IMG/VR virus record: IMGVR_UViG_3300036785_000905
Location: 1-49,270 of that record
Direction: 5' to 3' (one strand)
DNA: 49,270 nt
Source: a virus
The notes under the pieces are model-generated. The model was not told where the DNA came from. It was given only the letters and a program-made list of their open reading frames with translations, and did not search any database. The position numbers and the translations under genes were made by a program. This document shows positions 1 to 7,446 of the stretch, piece by piece. How positions within the stretch are numbered: position 1 is the stretch's first letter; every line of letters begins with the position of its first letter.

Positions 1-7
1 ATATTGA

Positions 8-38
8 GGGGGGGGGTCGGTACGGCCGAAGCCCCCCA
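8..38 (+). terminator. GC-rich hairpin followed by A/T tract at window edge
   Basis: A G-run plus TCGG pairs with CCGAAG plus a C-run around a TACGG loop. It is followed on the plus strand by an A7 and then very long T-rich tract (about 46-90). The tract doubles as the Lys-rich end of the adjacent minus-strand gene. It could end a plus-strand transcript arriving from the left, or be a bidirectional barrier. The T tract does not directly abut the stem, so this is a weak call. Confidence 0.3.
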
Positions 39-79
39 CTCCCCAAAAAAATTTTTATTTTTTTTTATTTTTTATTTTT

Positions 80-313
80 TTATTTTTTCTTTTCAACTTT
101 TATATACATTCCATTAATATTTTCAAAAACTATTTCATCAATCGCATTTTCAATTGCCAAAGCTTGATCAGTTTCTGATAAATCATTTGACTGAACAACT
201 AACCTAGCAAGGTAGTCTGGTGTGTAGTACCCGTGGTCGAAGTCCCAGGCATACCACTCGTCCCACTGTGTGAAAGGATCATAAGGATTGTCTTTAGTTG
301 AGAGCATAGACAT
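80..313 (-). CDS. Conserved hypothetical phage protein (77 aa)
   Basis: Small acidic protein with an aromatic N-terminal segment (NPYDPFTQWDEWYAWD, residues 9-24) and a Lys-rich C-terminus. It resembles a small family I have seen in phages of Gram-positive bacteria, with no known function. Its ATG overlaps the TAA stop of the upstream RNA polymerase gene by one base (TAATG), so the two are translationally coupled. No catalytic motif or membrane segment is visible. Confidence 0.75.
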   Translation of the reverse strand: MSMLSTKDNPYDPFTQWDEWYAWDFDHGYYTPDYLARLVVQSNDLSETDQALAIENAIDEIVFENINGMYIKVEKKK

Positions 314-2994
314 TAGTCTTCTCCCTTCAACGAAGTGTTAAGAGTTGTCACACTAACTCCAAGTCTTCTTGCTATCTCTGCTCTAGTGTAACCAAGTGCT
401 AAGAGTTGTCTTGCTTGAGAAGACTTAGATGAATCCATCAATCGCTTCTCGTATGGTGTGGCATACTTCCTAAGCTTCTCTAGATCTGTGTTAGTTAAGA
501 TCTCTTCTAGCTTGTGATTACTAATGGCTCCTGCCTGTATGGCATCCCATTCCTTTGGAGTTACGTCAATCCTTTTCTCTTTCTTGTCTGCCCCTACTCG
601 AGTACGGGCGGTATTAATAGCCTGCTGTTTAATCTTCTTAAGGGATGCATCATCAAGTTGTGGATTAGATTGTCTCTTAGCTTGTATCTCTGCATCAGCA
701 AAGAGTTGAGCTTGGCGTTCAAGGGGCCGGTGTTCTACGGCGAGGGCCAGTTTAGAATTGAGGGAGGCTACTTCAGAAGCATAGGCGGTCTTTGCAGAGC
801 GGGAGTATTTCAAAGAGGGGGTCTTCATAAACTCGAGGCGGGCTTCATTTGCCATAGTCTTTACTGTGTTAGAGTAATCCGCATAGATCTTTTCTATGGG
901 CTGGCCTGAAGATAGTGTGTGTGCGTCTTGTGTTTCATACCCCTGCCTGCTTCCAATCGTAACAGACTTACCACTCTTATATGTCCTACCTGTAGGGACG
1001 GTCATCTTCCTACCAGTAATAGGATCAATAGGCCCGCCTTCTTTGTACGACCTATCCTTTCTTTCAAGAACCCTTACTCTTGCGTTGGAGCGAGACAACA
1101 ATGTTGATGCACCAGAAGTTGGCTTCCCTCTCTCTCCACCTTTCCCTTGATACTCCTCCTTTAATTGTCGTATACCATTCTGTAGCTCTGAGCGCTTGAA
1201 GTCTAGGTTGTGGTTAGCCGAATCGATTACTACCATTGAATGTCTGATGGCTCTAGCCAACTCTTCAGGTGATGCACCACGAACAGTCATGTCAGTAATA
1301 AGATTAGAAATCTTACCCATCTCTTGCTGCTTACGTTCTTCTTTAACTGGCGGCATTCCTGGATAGGCTTTGTACTCGACACGGGGATTAAATCCTTGCA
1401 GTCCAGCCAATGCCTTAGTAGCTTTAATCTTCCCTTGATTGTTCGGGATTACAATCACAGTGTCGCCATCAAAGTCTGCACCAGACAAACGCTCTGCTGT
1501 AGAGTGATGAATACCAACAGCATCAACAGCATCACCCAACAACTTCTGAGCTTCTCTGTTTCTGTTGTTGACAGTAAGCTCAGGAATTTCAAATGTTCCA
1601 CCATGAGGATACCTAACTAATACAACGTGTGTTCCGTTATCATAGTTAGGTGCATAGACCTCGTTCGGCTTCATTGAACTAATAGGAAGAATGGCGTGCC
1701 ATCTCTGTTCTTGTGATAGAGCAGCGGCCTTCAAATTAACTGATGCTCTATCCGCACCATCAGCAAAACTTGCTAACAACTTTCTTTTTACAACCGGATT
1801 AGTAAGAGATTTAATCTCGTCTAATTCTCTTCTTCGTTGAGTAGTTGTAACTGCAAGCTGCTTTCTTGCGAGGCTGGGATCTTGTTTCGCTAAGAACTGG
1901 GGAGACAAAGAACGAGACCATTTAGTCCAGTTTCCTTCTTCATTAACAATGTTCATAGCAGAAATGTTACGCTCGTTTGGTTGACCTTTGTTTTCAAGAA
2001 CTTGACGAGTCAACGAACCGAAAGGAAGATCAGGATCATCCTTAATTTTCTTAAGAACATCTAACTTATTCCCAGTATCTGATTTGCTAGTGTGAAACAA
2101 AAGATCTACACCTTCAGGCATGTTGTCGTTATACATAGCCATGCCTTTAAGATAATGATCTTCTCCAATCTTAATGCGCACCTGTGCATACCTTGATGCG
2201 CCAAGAGTTAAATCAGGCGAATTAGGCCTAACATAGATAACTCCATCTTGTTTAGATCCGCCATCTTCAGCATACTTAATACCGAGTCTCTTTGGGTTTA
2301 CTGTAATGGGTGGATGTGGCTTTGTAAAAGTGTACCCGCCATCTGGTGTTTCTGTATTAAGTAATTGAATTTGGTGTTTGTTCTTATTAACCTCGCCCCA
2401 CGTTGTTCCAGGAGGACACAAAACTTTGTACGTGGTTTTATGTGGAGACGTAGCTTGATCAATCTTAATCAAATGTACCTTATACAACTCATTCTTTAAT
2501 ACAGTTACAGCAGCATTCAATCTTGTTTCAGCAAGGTTAATTGAGGTTGCTACACCATCGCCAATGTCAACAAACTTCTTTTTAGCTACCTGTTCTTTAA
2601 GCATATTTACTGTGTTAGTTAATGCATCATGTTTTTCTTTTTCTCCAGGCTTAAGCAGATTACGCACAGTTGATTCTGATACGCCCATTCTCTGCGAAAT
2701 AGCTTGATCAGAATTTCCTCTGTCCTTATACCTTTGAGCTTCAGAAATCTGCTCTTGTTTAAATTCATTTCTTGCGGCGGTGTAACTCGCACGCAGTTCT
2801 GCAATGGTAAGTCCTACACCCTGAGCGATTTCTTTCTCACTCATACCCTCCTGTTTAAATCCATTTACATAATCTAAAAAATGTTTACTGTTTTTGAATT
2901 CCAAGTATTCGTCTCCACCACTACCCCATGGATATCTACCAGACCTTCTCAGAATTCCATAGTGAATTAAATAAGTTTCTTCATCAACAAGCAC
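313..2994 (-). CDS. Single-chain DNA-dependent RNA polymerase, YonO/QDE-1-like
   Basis: Predicted to synthesise RNA from phage DNA as a single polypeptide. The decisive motif is SGADFDGDTV at residues 504-513. D507, D509 and D511 match the metal-binding DxDGD loop shared by the two-barrel RNA polymerases (cellular beta-prime, fungal QDE-1, Bacillus SPbeta YonO, crAss-like phage polymerases). A conserved-looking RYPHGGTFEIPEL stretch lies at 461-473, upstream of the catalytic barrel. Unusually, three helix-turn-helix-like segments flank the core: about 51-70, 92-115 and 868-890 (TRAEIARRLGVSVTTL). They could serve in promoter recognition. The first 26 residues carry HYGILRRSGRYPWGSG, which resembles a segment found on two proteins of the head gene cluster. 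It is the fourth gene (after a five-codon mini-ORF) downstream of a TACATG/TTAAAT promoter element. Length (893 aa) is close to YonO. The class is well supported; promoter specificity and virion location are inferred. Confidence 0.85.
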   Translation of the reverse strand: MLVDEETYLIHYGILRRSGRYPWGSGGDEYLEFKNSKHFLDYVNGFKQEGMSEKEIAQGVGLTIAELRASYTAARNEFKQEQISEAQRYKDRGNSDQAISQRMGVSESTVRNLLKPGEKEKHDALTNTVNMLKEQVAKKKFVDIGDGVATSINLAETRLNAAVTVLKNELYKVHLIKIDQATSPHKTTYKVLCPPGTTWGEVNKNKHQIQLLNTETPDGGYTFTKPHPPITVNPKRLGIKYAEDGGSKQDGVIYVRPNSPDLTLGASRYAQVRIKIGEDHYLKGMAMYNDNMPEGVDLLFHTSKSDTGNKLDVLKKIKDDPDLPFGSLTRQVLENKGQPNERNISAMNIVNEEGNWTKWSRSLSPQFLAKQDPSLARKQLAVTTTQRRRELDEIKSLTNPVVKRKLLASFADGADRASVNLKAAALSQEQRWHAILPISSMKPNEVYAPNYDNGTHVVLVRYPHGGTFEIPELTVNNRNREAQKLLGDAVDAVGIHHSTAERLSGADFDGDTVIVIPNNQGKIKATKALAGLQGFNPRVEYKAYPGMPPVKEERKQQEMGKISNLITDMTVRGASPEELARAIRHSMVVIDSANHNLDFKRSELQNGIRQLKEEYQGKGGERGKPTSGASTLLSRSNARVRVLERKDRSYKEGGPIDPITGRKMTVPTGRTYKSGKSVTIGSRQGYETQDAHTLSSGQPIEKIYADYSNTVKTMANEARLEFMKTPSLKYSRSAKTAYASEVASLNSKLALAVEHRPLERQAQLFADAEIQAKRQSNPQLDDASLKKIKQQAINTARTRVGADKKEKRIDVTPKEWDAIQAGAISNHKLEEILTNTDLEKLRKYATPYEKRLMDSSKSSQARQLLALGYTRAEIARRLGVSVTTLNTSLKGED

Positions 2995-3031
2995 TATGGT
3001 TCCTCCTTTGGTAAGTAGACGAGATCTAAAA

Positions 3032-3583
3032 TTATCTTTGCTTTAAACTTTCAATATGCTTATCAAATTCCACAATGGTATCCATTATATAATAAATTTG
3101 TTCTGGGGTGGGTTCATAAATTCTAATCTCATCTCTTTGATAAATACGAAGTTCAATCTCAATTTCTAATGGATCAACAGCATACTCTAAACAAAATAAA
3201 GCTGCATAAATCTCAAGCTGCTTTTCTGATGCTACGATGATACCTGTTTTAAGATCATGAATACGAAGTTTATTTCTATTAAATGAAATAGTATCGGCTG
3301 TACCGAAGCAATTCTCTGAATAGAATAATAGCTGCTCACAAGACATTTTATACCCAATTGCATCATTCACATATGTGGATAATGCTTGATTCGACTTAGA
3401 AAGTTTTACCCCAAGTCTAATCGCATCCATTGCTAATGCATGAAGATCACTCCCTCTTTGTGCCGCTCTCGCTGCGAAGTAACGAGCTTCAAGTTTTTGT
3501 TGATCATAGTTAATCCAATGATAATTGCTCGGGCTAAGAAACGCGTGCTTGCCTATTAATCCCGAATGCTCGTTGAAGATCAT
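3032..3583 (-). CDS. RecB/Cas4-like PD-(D/E)XK nuclease
   Basis: Single-domain nuclease of the RecB/Cas4 type, likely a DNA exonuclease in replication or recombination. Visible motifs in order: H48 in RGSDLHAL, GTAD with D97, the DLK core D110-L-K112 followed by TG, and the QxxxY helix Q122-Y126 (QLEIY). The expected spacing is preserved and no substitution is evident. The four-cysteine iron-sulphur cluster of Cas4 is absent. The start overlaps the end of the upstream VRR-NUC gene by 50 bases, and GAGGAG lies about 10 bases before the ATG. It sits in an operon with a second nuclease and the RNA polymerase. Confidence 0.8.
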   Translation of the reverse strand: MIFNEHSGLIGKHAFLSPSNYHWINYDQQKLEARYFAARAAQRGSDLHALAMDAIRLGVKLSKSNQALSTYVNDAIGYKMSCEQLLFYSENCFGTADTISFNRNKLRIHDLKTGIIVASEKQLEIYAALFCLEYAVDPLEIEIELRIYQRDEIRIYEPTPEQIYYIMDTIVEFDKHIESLKQR

Positions 3584-3854
3584 CTATTACTTGCTCCTCA
3601 TTAGATGGATTAATAAACGCACAAAATGACATCTCATCAAAAAATGAAATGTAGTATTCTTGATTTGGCTGAACTTGAGATCCAGGTGCAGCTTTGACTT
3701 CGAGCATAGCCCAAAAAGGTCCAAACAAAAGTAAAAGATCTGGAATACCTTGCTGTACAGCTGGATCATTCTTAATAATGAAAGAACCAGGAAATATTCT
3801 TAACAATTTTTTAATCAGATGTTTTTGATATACAGCCTCGCTTCGTTGTGTCAC
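3534..3854 (-). CDS. VRR-NUC domain nuclease
   Basis: Compact PD-(D/E)XK nuclease of the VRR-NUC family (106 aa, about the usual phage size). The core is GIPD (D39) followed by the MLEVK strand (E52, K54) and a Gln/Asn-rich helix QPNQEYY. Such proteins typically accompany an SF2 helicase in phage replication modules, and an SF2 helicase lies about 1 kb upstream here. The start is GTG, preceded closely by GGAGGG. This is the first full-length gene after the promoter element at 3912-3940, so it leads the nuclease-nuclease-polymerase operon. Confidence 0.8.
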   Translation of the reverse strand: MTQRSEAVYQKHLIKKLLRIFPGSFIIKNDPAVQQGIPDLLLLFGPFWAMLEVKAAPGSQVQPNQEYYISFFDEMSFCAFINPSNEEQVIDDLQRAFGINRQARVS

Positions 3855-3869
3855 AATCCCTCCAAAAAA

Positions 3870-3887
3870 TTAAAAGGATGTAAACAT
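3870..3887 (-). other. Five-codon leader mini-ORF with strong SD
   Basis: ATG plus four sense codons and a TAA (peptide MFTSF) immediately after GAGGAGGTCAATC. The ribosome-binding site is stronger than that of the following VRR-NUC gene. The upstream CTCC can pair with GGAG of this SD, giving a small hairpin just after the promoter. It could be a regulatory upstream ORF or chance. Confidence 0.3.
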
Positions 3888-3911
3888 GATTGACCTCCTC
3901 AAAAAGGAGCC

Positions 3912-3940
3912 TCTCTCTCATTTAATAGCATGTTTTTTAA
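3912..3940 (-). promoter_or_regulatory. TACATG-N3-TTAAAT-GAGA element, copy a
   Basis: On the minus strand it reads AACATG, CTA, TTAAAT, GAGA. It stands between the NUMOD4 gene and the nuclease/RNA polymerase operon, about 60 bases before the VRR-NUC start. This is the copy that would drive the phage's own RNA polymerase. Confidence 0.65.
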
Positions 3941-3953
3941 CAAAGCATATACT

Positions 3954-4457
3954 CTATGAGAATACTTCGAACTTCATCCCAAATGGAAAGATCCTTGCGC
4001 CGGTATAAGTCGACCTCCAAATGTCATCAAATAAAAGTCCTTCTGTCATACCAGCCTCAATTACTGAATCATACACAACACCTGTATCTACATTTCTAAT
4101 TTTAAGATTTCCATAATGCATTGGTTTTAAAACCTTCAATTGGCGCACATATTTCTGTGCAAACCACGGAGGACGCCACATAAGGTTCTCTGCGGCCACA
4201 TTATCCAAATTACCATCATACATAACCACTTGGGTGCAGAGGGGCGTAGGACGCTCTACAAAGGCCTCTGCGACCATTTGAGCGACGCCTCTGGTGTACC
4301 GCTCGCCATCATAGTCACAAATAAGCGAAATTTTCACATGTCCGGCGGTTGTATGGCTTACTTGCATCGTTAAATCACGATCTCGACGATAAATCTGCCC
4401 ATCTGAGCTAATTTCATAGTTAGTAAACCCTGGAATCTCTTTCCACATTAGTTTCAT
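3954..4457 (-). CDS. NUMOD4/HNH-like protein with degenerate HNH core
   Basis: The N-terminus (WKEIPGFTNYEISSDGQIYR, from residue 5) is a clear NUMOD4 motif, found in homing-type HNH endonucleases. The following region (AQMVAEAF, then VVMYDGNLDNVAAENLMW) aligns with the HNH core that normally reads NHIDGNKxNNxxENLxW. The catalytic His/Asn pair is replaced by MY, so nuclease activity is doubtful. It may be a DNA-binding remnant or a domesticated homing endonuclease. GGAAGGA lies six bases before the ATG. Length 167 aa is usual for the family. Confidence 0.7.
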   Translation of the reverse strand: MKLMWKEIPGFTNYEISSDGQIYRRDRDLTMQVSHTTAGHVKISLICDYDGERYTRGVAQMVAEAFVERPTPLCTQVVMYDGNLDNVAAENLMWRPPWFAQKYVRQLKVLKPMHYGNLKIRNVDTGVVYDSVIEAGMTEGLLFDDIWRSTYTGARIFPFGMKFEVFS

Positions 4458-4530
4458 TCAGTATCCTTCCCAAAAAGGACGTTTTTTGAAGGGTGGGGGT
4501 GTTTTTTCAACTAATTTTTCCAGAAATCAA

Positions 4531-4790
4531 TTTTTTGTCATTTTTTGTCATATTTGCACCCAAAGACTCTAAGAATTTTTTATAGGGGTTATACTCTCCT
4601 TGTGTCACATTTTGTTTTTTACCCCACCATATTAGAGAGTATAGAGGTATAAAATACATTCAGACTTCTTGACCATGGGTATTTTCGTCAGATTTGACAA
4701 ACGCGTCCCCAGCCTTTTAGCCAAATATCATAGTTGACCAGGGTTTTCACTGTTTTTCGCCGTTTGTCACATTTTGTCGTTTTTGTCATA
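4531..4790. repeat. Two clusters of TTTGTCA repeats, 10-bp phased
   Basis: The 378-base gap 4458-4835 has no ORF. It holds a perfect tandem of the 10-mer TTTTTTGTCA (4531-4540, 4541-4550). A second cluster at 4751-4790 has four related units at 10-base spacing (cores TTTTTCG, TTTGTCA, TTTGTCG, TTTGTCA). Further single units lie near 4603 and, inverted, near 4694. The helical phasing suggests binding sites for one protein on one DNA face: an origin-like iteron array or an operator for the flanking promoter. Confidence 0.55.
4579..4608 (-). promoter_or_regulatory. Host-type promoter upstream of NUMOD4 gene
   Basis: On the minus strand, GTGACA (5/6 match to TTGACA) and TATAAA (5/6 to TATAAT) are separated by 18 bases. 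It lies between the two repeat clusters, with a leader of about 115 bases before the NUMOD4 gene. The -35 box coincides with one repeat unit, so a repeat-binding protein could regulate it. Confidence 0.4.
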
Positions 4791-4835
4791 TCTGAAAGCT
4801 CCTCCAATTTTCAGGACGAAAAAACTACCTCAAAG

Positions 4836-6020
4836 TTAACTGTTTACTCTCTTTTTAACCTCATTTCGCATGAATTCTCGCTCATTAAAATTCCGTTTTT
4901 CACTCAAAGCTAACTTGATTTCTCGATCAATCTTAGAATCTGACAAAAAAATGTAGTAGTAAAGTGACGAAAATGGGGTATCCATGCGGTCAATTCGGCC
5001 CTGAGCTTGTTCAAAATTCTTATACGAATACGTCAAAGAAAAGAGCACCATTGCGTCCGTTTCAGTACAATTCCACGCTTCTGCGCCCGCAATGTACTGT
5101 ACCAGATACAACCAACGGTCTCCCAAAGGAACGGGGTCTTTTTTATGCCCATTCCACTCAAAAATCGGTATTTCAGAGCCCAAACTTCGTAACAAAGCCA
5201 ACTCATAATCGAAATTGTAAAAAACCACAAGTTTGGGATGAAATCCCATAAGAAATCGCATCTCATCCAAGCGAGAAGGATCACTGTTCACCACCTTCCG
5301 CATAAGCCGAAACATTTCCGCCGCATCCTTGATCGGCTTGTGATCATACGGATTCCATCGACGTTTGTAGACGTCTCGAAACATTGGAATGTCATAAGAT
5401 ACCGGTACATAATTCAAATACCTCGTTGTATGCTTCAAGTACGGCATCTCCACCAAAATGTCATTACGAAGTAGTTCAAGCTTTCTTTCATTTAAATATG
5501 CTCGCACCTTCGGGAACTTTGTGTATGGTTCGTACAAGACATGCTCGAACTTGAAACGAGTGATGTTCTTATAGAACCCGTTCGCAATGAAAACGGGGAC
5601 ATAATCCAACCAAGTATCACCTGGCGTCGCCGTCAGCATAACCCAAGAATTTTCTTTAGCGATCTTGATGAATGACTTGACCCAGGAACCGGTTCCCACT
5701 AACCTTTGTTCATCGAAAATAAAGAAGGCATTCTTAACTTGAGTGTATCGGCCGATATTATTCCAAGAATCAACCATCAAAACCCCGGTATAATCGCCTA
5801 GACGCTCTGTGCCGATGCAAAAAGCCGCCGCTTCTTTCTGCCAATCCAAACTATCACGTTTCTTAGCGGTGGTAATAACGTATATGTCTTTAGGACGCTC
5901 TTCCTTCATATAATAGGCCAAGACAGTAGCAGATTTACCACTTCCTACCCCACCATAAAGAATTTTACCACTGCCTAACTGATCAGCGGCCTTTTGCTGA
6001 TGTTCCATTAAATCTGGCAT
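4836..6020 (-). CDS. SF2 (DEAD/SNF2-like) DNA helicase
   Basis: ATP-dependent helicase or translocase for phage replication. Walker A GGVGSGKS is at 23-30, Walker B-like FIFDEQR at 101-106 (DEQR in place of DEAD), motif III TATPGD at 130-135 and motif VI QAQGRIDRMD at 338-347. The 394-residue length fits the short phage helicases that contain only the two RecA-like domains. It precedes the repeat-rich region and the nuclease operon, matching the common phage trio of helicase, VRR-NUC and RecB-like nuclease. Confidence 0.85.
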   Translation of the reverse strand: MPDLMEHQQKAADQLGSGKILYGGVGSGKSATVLAYYMKEERPKDIYVITTAKKRDSLDWQKEAAAFCIGTERLGDYTGVLMVDSWNNIGRYTQVKNAFFIFDEQRLVGTGSWVKSFIKIAKENSWVMLTATPGDTWLDYVPVFIANGFYKNITRFKFEHVLYEPYTKFPKVRAYLNERKLELLRNDILVEMPYLKHTTRYLNYVPVSYDIPMFRDVYKRRWNPYDHKPIKDAAEMFRLMRKVVNSDPSRLDEMRFLMGFHPKLVVFYNFDYELALLRSLGSEIPIFEWNGHKKDPVPLGDRWLYLVQYIAGAEAWNCTETDAMVLFSLTYSYKNFEQAQGRIDRMDTPFSSLYYYIFLSDSKIDREIKLALSEKRNFNEREFMRNEVKKRVNS

Positions 6021-6048
6021 GAGCGCACCTCCTTTATTAAAATTTTAT

Positions 6049-6237
6049 TTATTCCTCATCAAAACGCTGGGCGATGTCTTGAAATTTCTCTTCAACCACA
6101 TCTTTTTCTAAAAGGTCATAAATTTCCCAGGTTATACACTCAAGCTCAGAAAGTCTTCTATAAATAAAGTATTGATGACATATAACACCTACAGCAGCTG
6201 CACCAACTATCCCCAAACCAATGTTTACACCAGTCAC
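6049..6237 (-). CDS. Small membrane protein (62 aa)
   Basis: The GTG at 6237 overlaps the TGA of the upstream gene as GTGA, a typical coupled start, and is preferred over the TTG 51 bases upstream. One N-terminal transmembrane helix (GLGIVGAAAVGVICHQYF) is followed by a charged helical tail rich in Glu and Asp. Function unknown. Confidence 0.6.
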   Translation of the reverse strand: MTGVNIGLGIVGAAAVGVICHQYFIYRRLSELECITWEIYDLLEKDVVEEKFQDIAQRFDEE

Positions 6238-6404
6238 AAAATAACTACTCCAAGAATCAGACCAATTCCTGCGGAAACTTCGCCCCAACCAAGATATACT
6301 TCATTAGTAGTAGCATTATTGGTCAAGGCAAGAACACCCAACACAATAGCTCCTACTCCAGCTAAAACAATTAAGATTGCTCGTAACGTGATTGTCCTGA
6401 CCAT
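6234..6404 (-). CDS. Small two-helix membrane protein (56 aa)
   Basis: The ATG is preceded by a perfect AGGAGG six bases upstream. The product has two hydrophobic segments (about 7-27 and 44-56) separated by a short polar turn. It overlaps the upstream gene by 34 bases and the downstream gene by four. It could be holin-like, but there is no lysis gene next to it. Function unknown. Confidence 0.65.
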   Translation of the reverse strand: MVRTITLRAILIVLAGVGAIVLGVLALTNNATTNEVYLGWGEVSAGIGLILGVVIL

Positions 6405-6583
6405 GATTTTCCTCCTGTTTCTTTAGGCCTTGTGCCTGGTTGTTCTAAATCTGAGCATGTACATACATTAGTTTGTAATGATCCTCTAATTACATGATGG
6501 TGGTGTGGTCTGAGAGTCGGATTTTCACATTTAACTACGTCACATTCATCCGGCCATCTACTATCTTTTCCAACATGGCTCAC
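6371..6583 (-). CDS. Cys/His-rich hypothetical protein (70 aa)
   Basis: GTG start with AAGGAG six bases upstream; the TTG one codon earlier lies too close to the SD. It contains Cys/His clusters (ECDVVKC, LRPHHHHV, NVCTC) that could bind a metal. No family recognised. The end overlaps the following membrane protein gene. Confidence 0.5.
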   Translation of the reverse strand: MSHVGKDSRWPDECDVVKCENPTLRPHHHHVIRGSLQTNVCTCSDLEQPGTRPKETGGKSWSGQSRYEQS

Positions 6584-6629
6584 CAAAGGCTCCTTTTGAA
6601 ATAATGGGGGTATATGTCAACAAAAAAAA

Positions 6630-6869
6630 TTAAAGCATGTTTTGTTTTCGTCGATGGAACAATCTGTATCGCCATCCACTAGTCTCGAAGTCCATATATT
6701 CTTTCATAAGACGTACATAAGAGTTTATCCGTCCATTAGATTTAATTAATTCACTCACTTCTTCTTCGGTTAGAAAAGATCTACTTTGAAGTCTTTGAAA
6801 AATATAATCTGAACGTAAGGTTTCATCTTCTAATTTGCTCAGATACCAATAAATATATTTGGCTTTCAA
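6630..6869 (-). CDS. Hypothetical protein (79 aa)
   Basis: Basic, Tyr-rich, probably helical protein beginning at TTG, after GGAAGAGAGGGG. No recognisable domain. It is the first gene downstream of the structured RNA at 6910-7059, so that RNA may be its leader. Confidence 0.55.
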   Translation of the reverse strand: MKAKYIYWYLSKLEDETLRSDYIFQRLQSRSFLTEEEVSELIKSNGRINSYVRLMKEYMDFETSGWRYRLFHRRKQNML

Positions 6870-6909
6870 TTCCCCTCTCTTCCTAACCGATTAGACCTAT
6901 AAACACACA

Positions 6910-7059
6910 GATGGACAATGATGAGTTAGCCTTGCAGCGCCTAGCAGCCTCTGAGGCACGTGTGAGTCCCCACGACTAACACTGGCACCCTCTCTGGGGC
7001 AACGGCTCAACGTGTACACGATTTAACGAGTTTTGCCGGTGTCCTCATCATTATCCATC
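6910..7059 (-). ncRNA. Candidate structured RNA with three-way junction
   Basis: The 150-base ORF-free segment is closed by a 16-base inverted repeat (6910-6925 with 7044-7059, one mismatch). Directly inside are two further helices: GTTAG with CTAAC (about 6924-6980), and a nine-pair helix ACACTGGCA with TGCCGGTGT (about 6979-7043). The inner arms contain smaller hairpins, including GCCT/AGGC and the palindrome CGTGTACACG. Both orientations fold; the minus strand is assumed because all genes lie there. It starts eight bases after a stop codon and ends 40 bases before the next start. It could be a free small RNA or a cis-acting leader. No known RNA family is recognised. Confidence 0.55.
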
Positions 7060-7066
7060 TCTGCCT

Positions 7067-7243
7067 TCATTTGTCTATAATCCGTAACAAAAGCATTGCT
7101 TCTTCAAAATCCCTATGCTCCTTATTATTAAAACCCAAATTCCTTCGCAGCCAAAAAGTATCCCCAATTCTTCCTGCGGGGACATCCATGGTCTGCAAAA
7201 TTTCACGCAAACGACGTAATGCTCTTACTTGTTCACTATTCAC
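7067..7243 (-). CDS. Small hypothetical protein (58 aa)
   Basis: GTG start overlapping the upstream TGA as GTGA, which strongly supports it. Charged, probably all-helical product rich in Arg and Leu (begins VNSEQVRALRRLREIL), with no membrane segment. Function unknown. Confidence 0.6.
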   Translation of the reverse strand: MNSEQVRALRRLREILQTMDVPAGRIGDTFWLRRNLGFNNKEHRDFEEAMLLLRIIDK

Positions 7244-7437
7244 TTTCTACTCCAATCTACATCAAGATACAATGGAATCGTCGGCCCTTTTACCATAGGA
7301 TGGGCAATTCTCCACTCTTGTGCTTCCTCAACTGTGGCAAATGGACCGAAATATAGCGGTACCTGCTCTATACGATGATGTATGATCATGAAACCCGCTG
7401 CTACAGCGTCGCTATGCTTCACAACAACATGCTTCAT
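7240..7437 (-). CDS. Small hypothetical protein (65 aa)
   Basis: The ATG at 7437 is chosen because GAAAGG lies eight bases upstream; the ORF opens three codons earlier at GTG. It contains YFGPFATVEEAQEW, a phrase common in short alpha/beta phage proteins. No function assigned. Confidence 0.55.
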   Translation of the reverse strand: MKHVVVKHSDAVAAGFMIIHHRIEQVPLYFGPFATVEEAQEWRIAHPMVKGPTIPLYLDVDWSRK

Positions 7438-7446
7438 CAAGAGCAC

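Noticed and set aside
6910-7059. phi29-type packaging RNA
   Set aside because: Only the three-way-junction shape is similar; the phage has an ordinary large terminase, and the sequence does not match.
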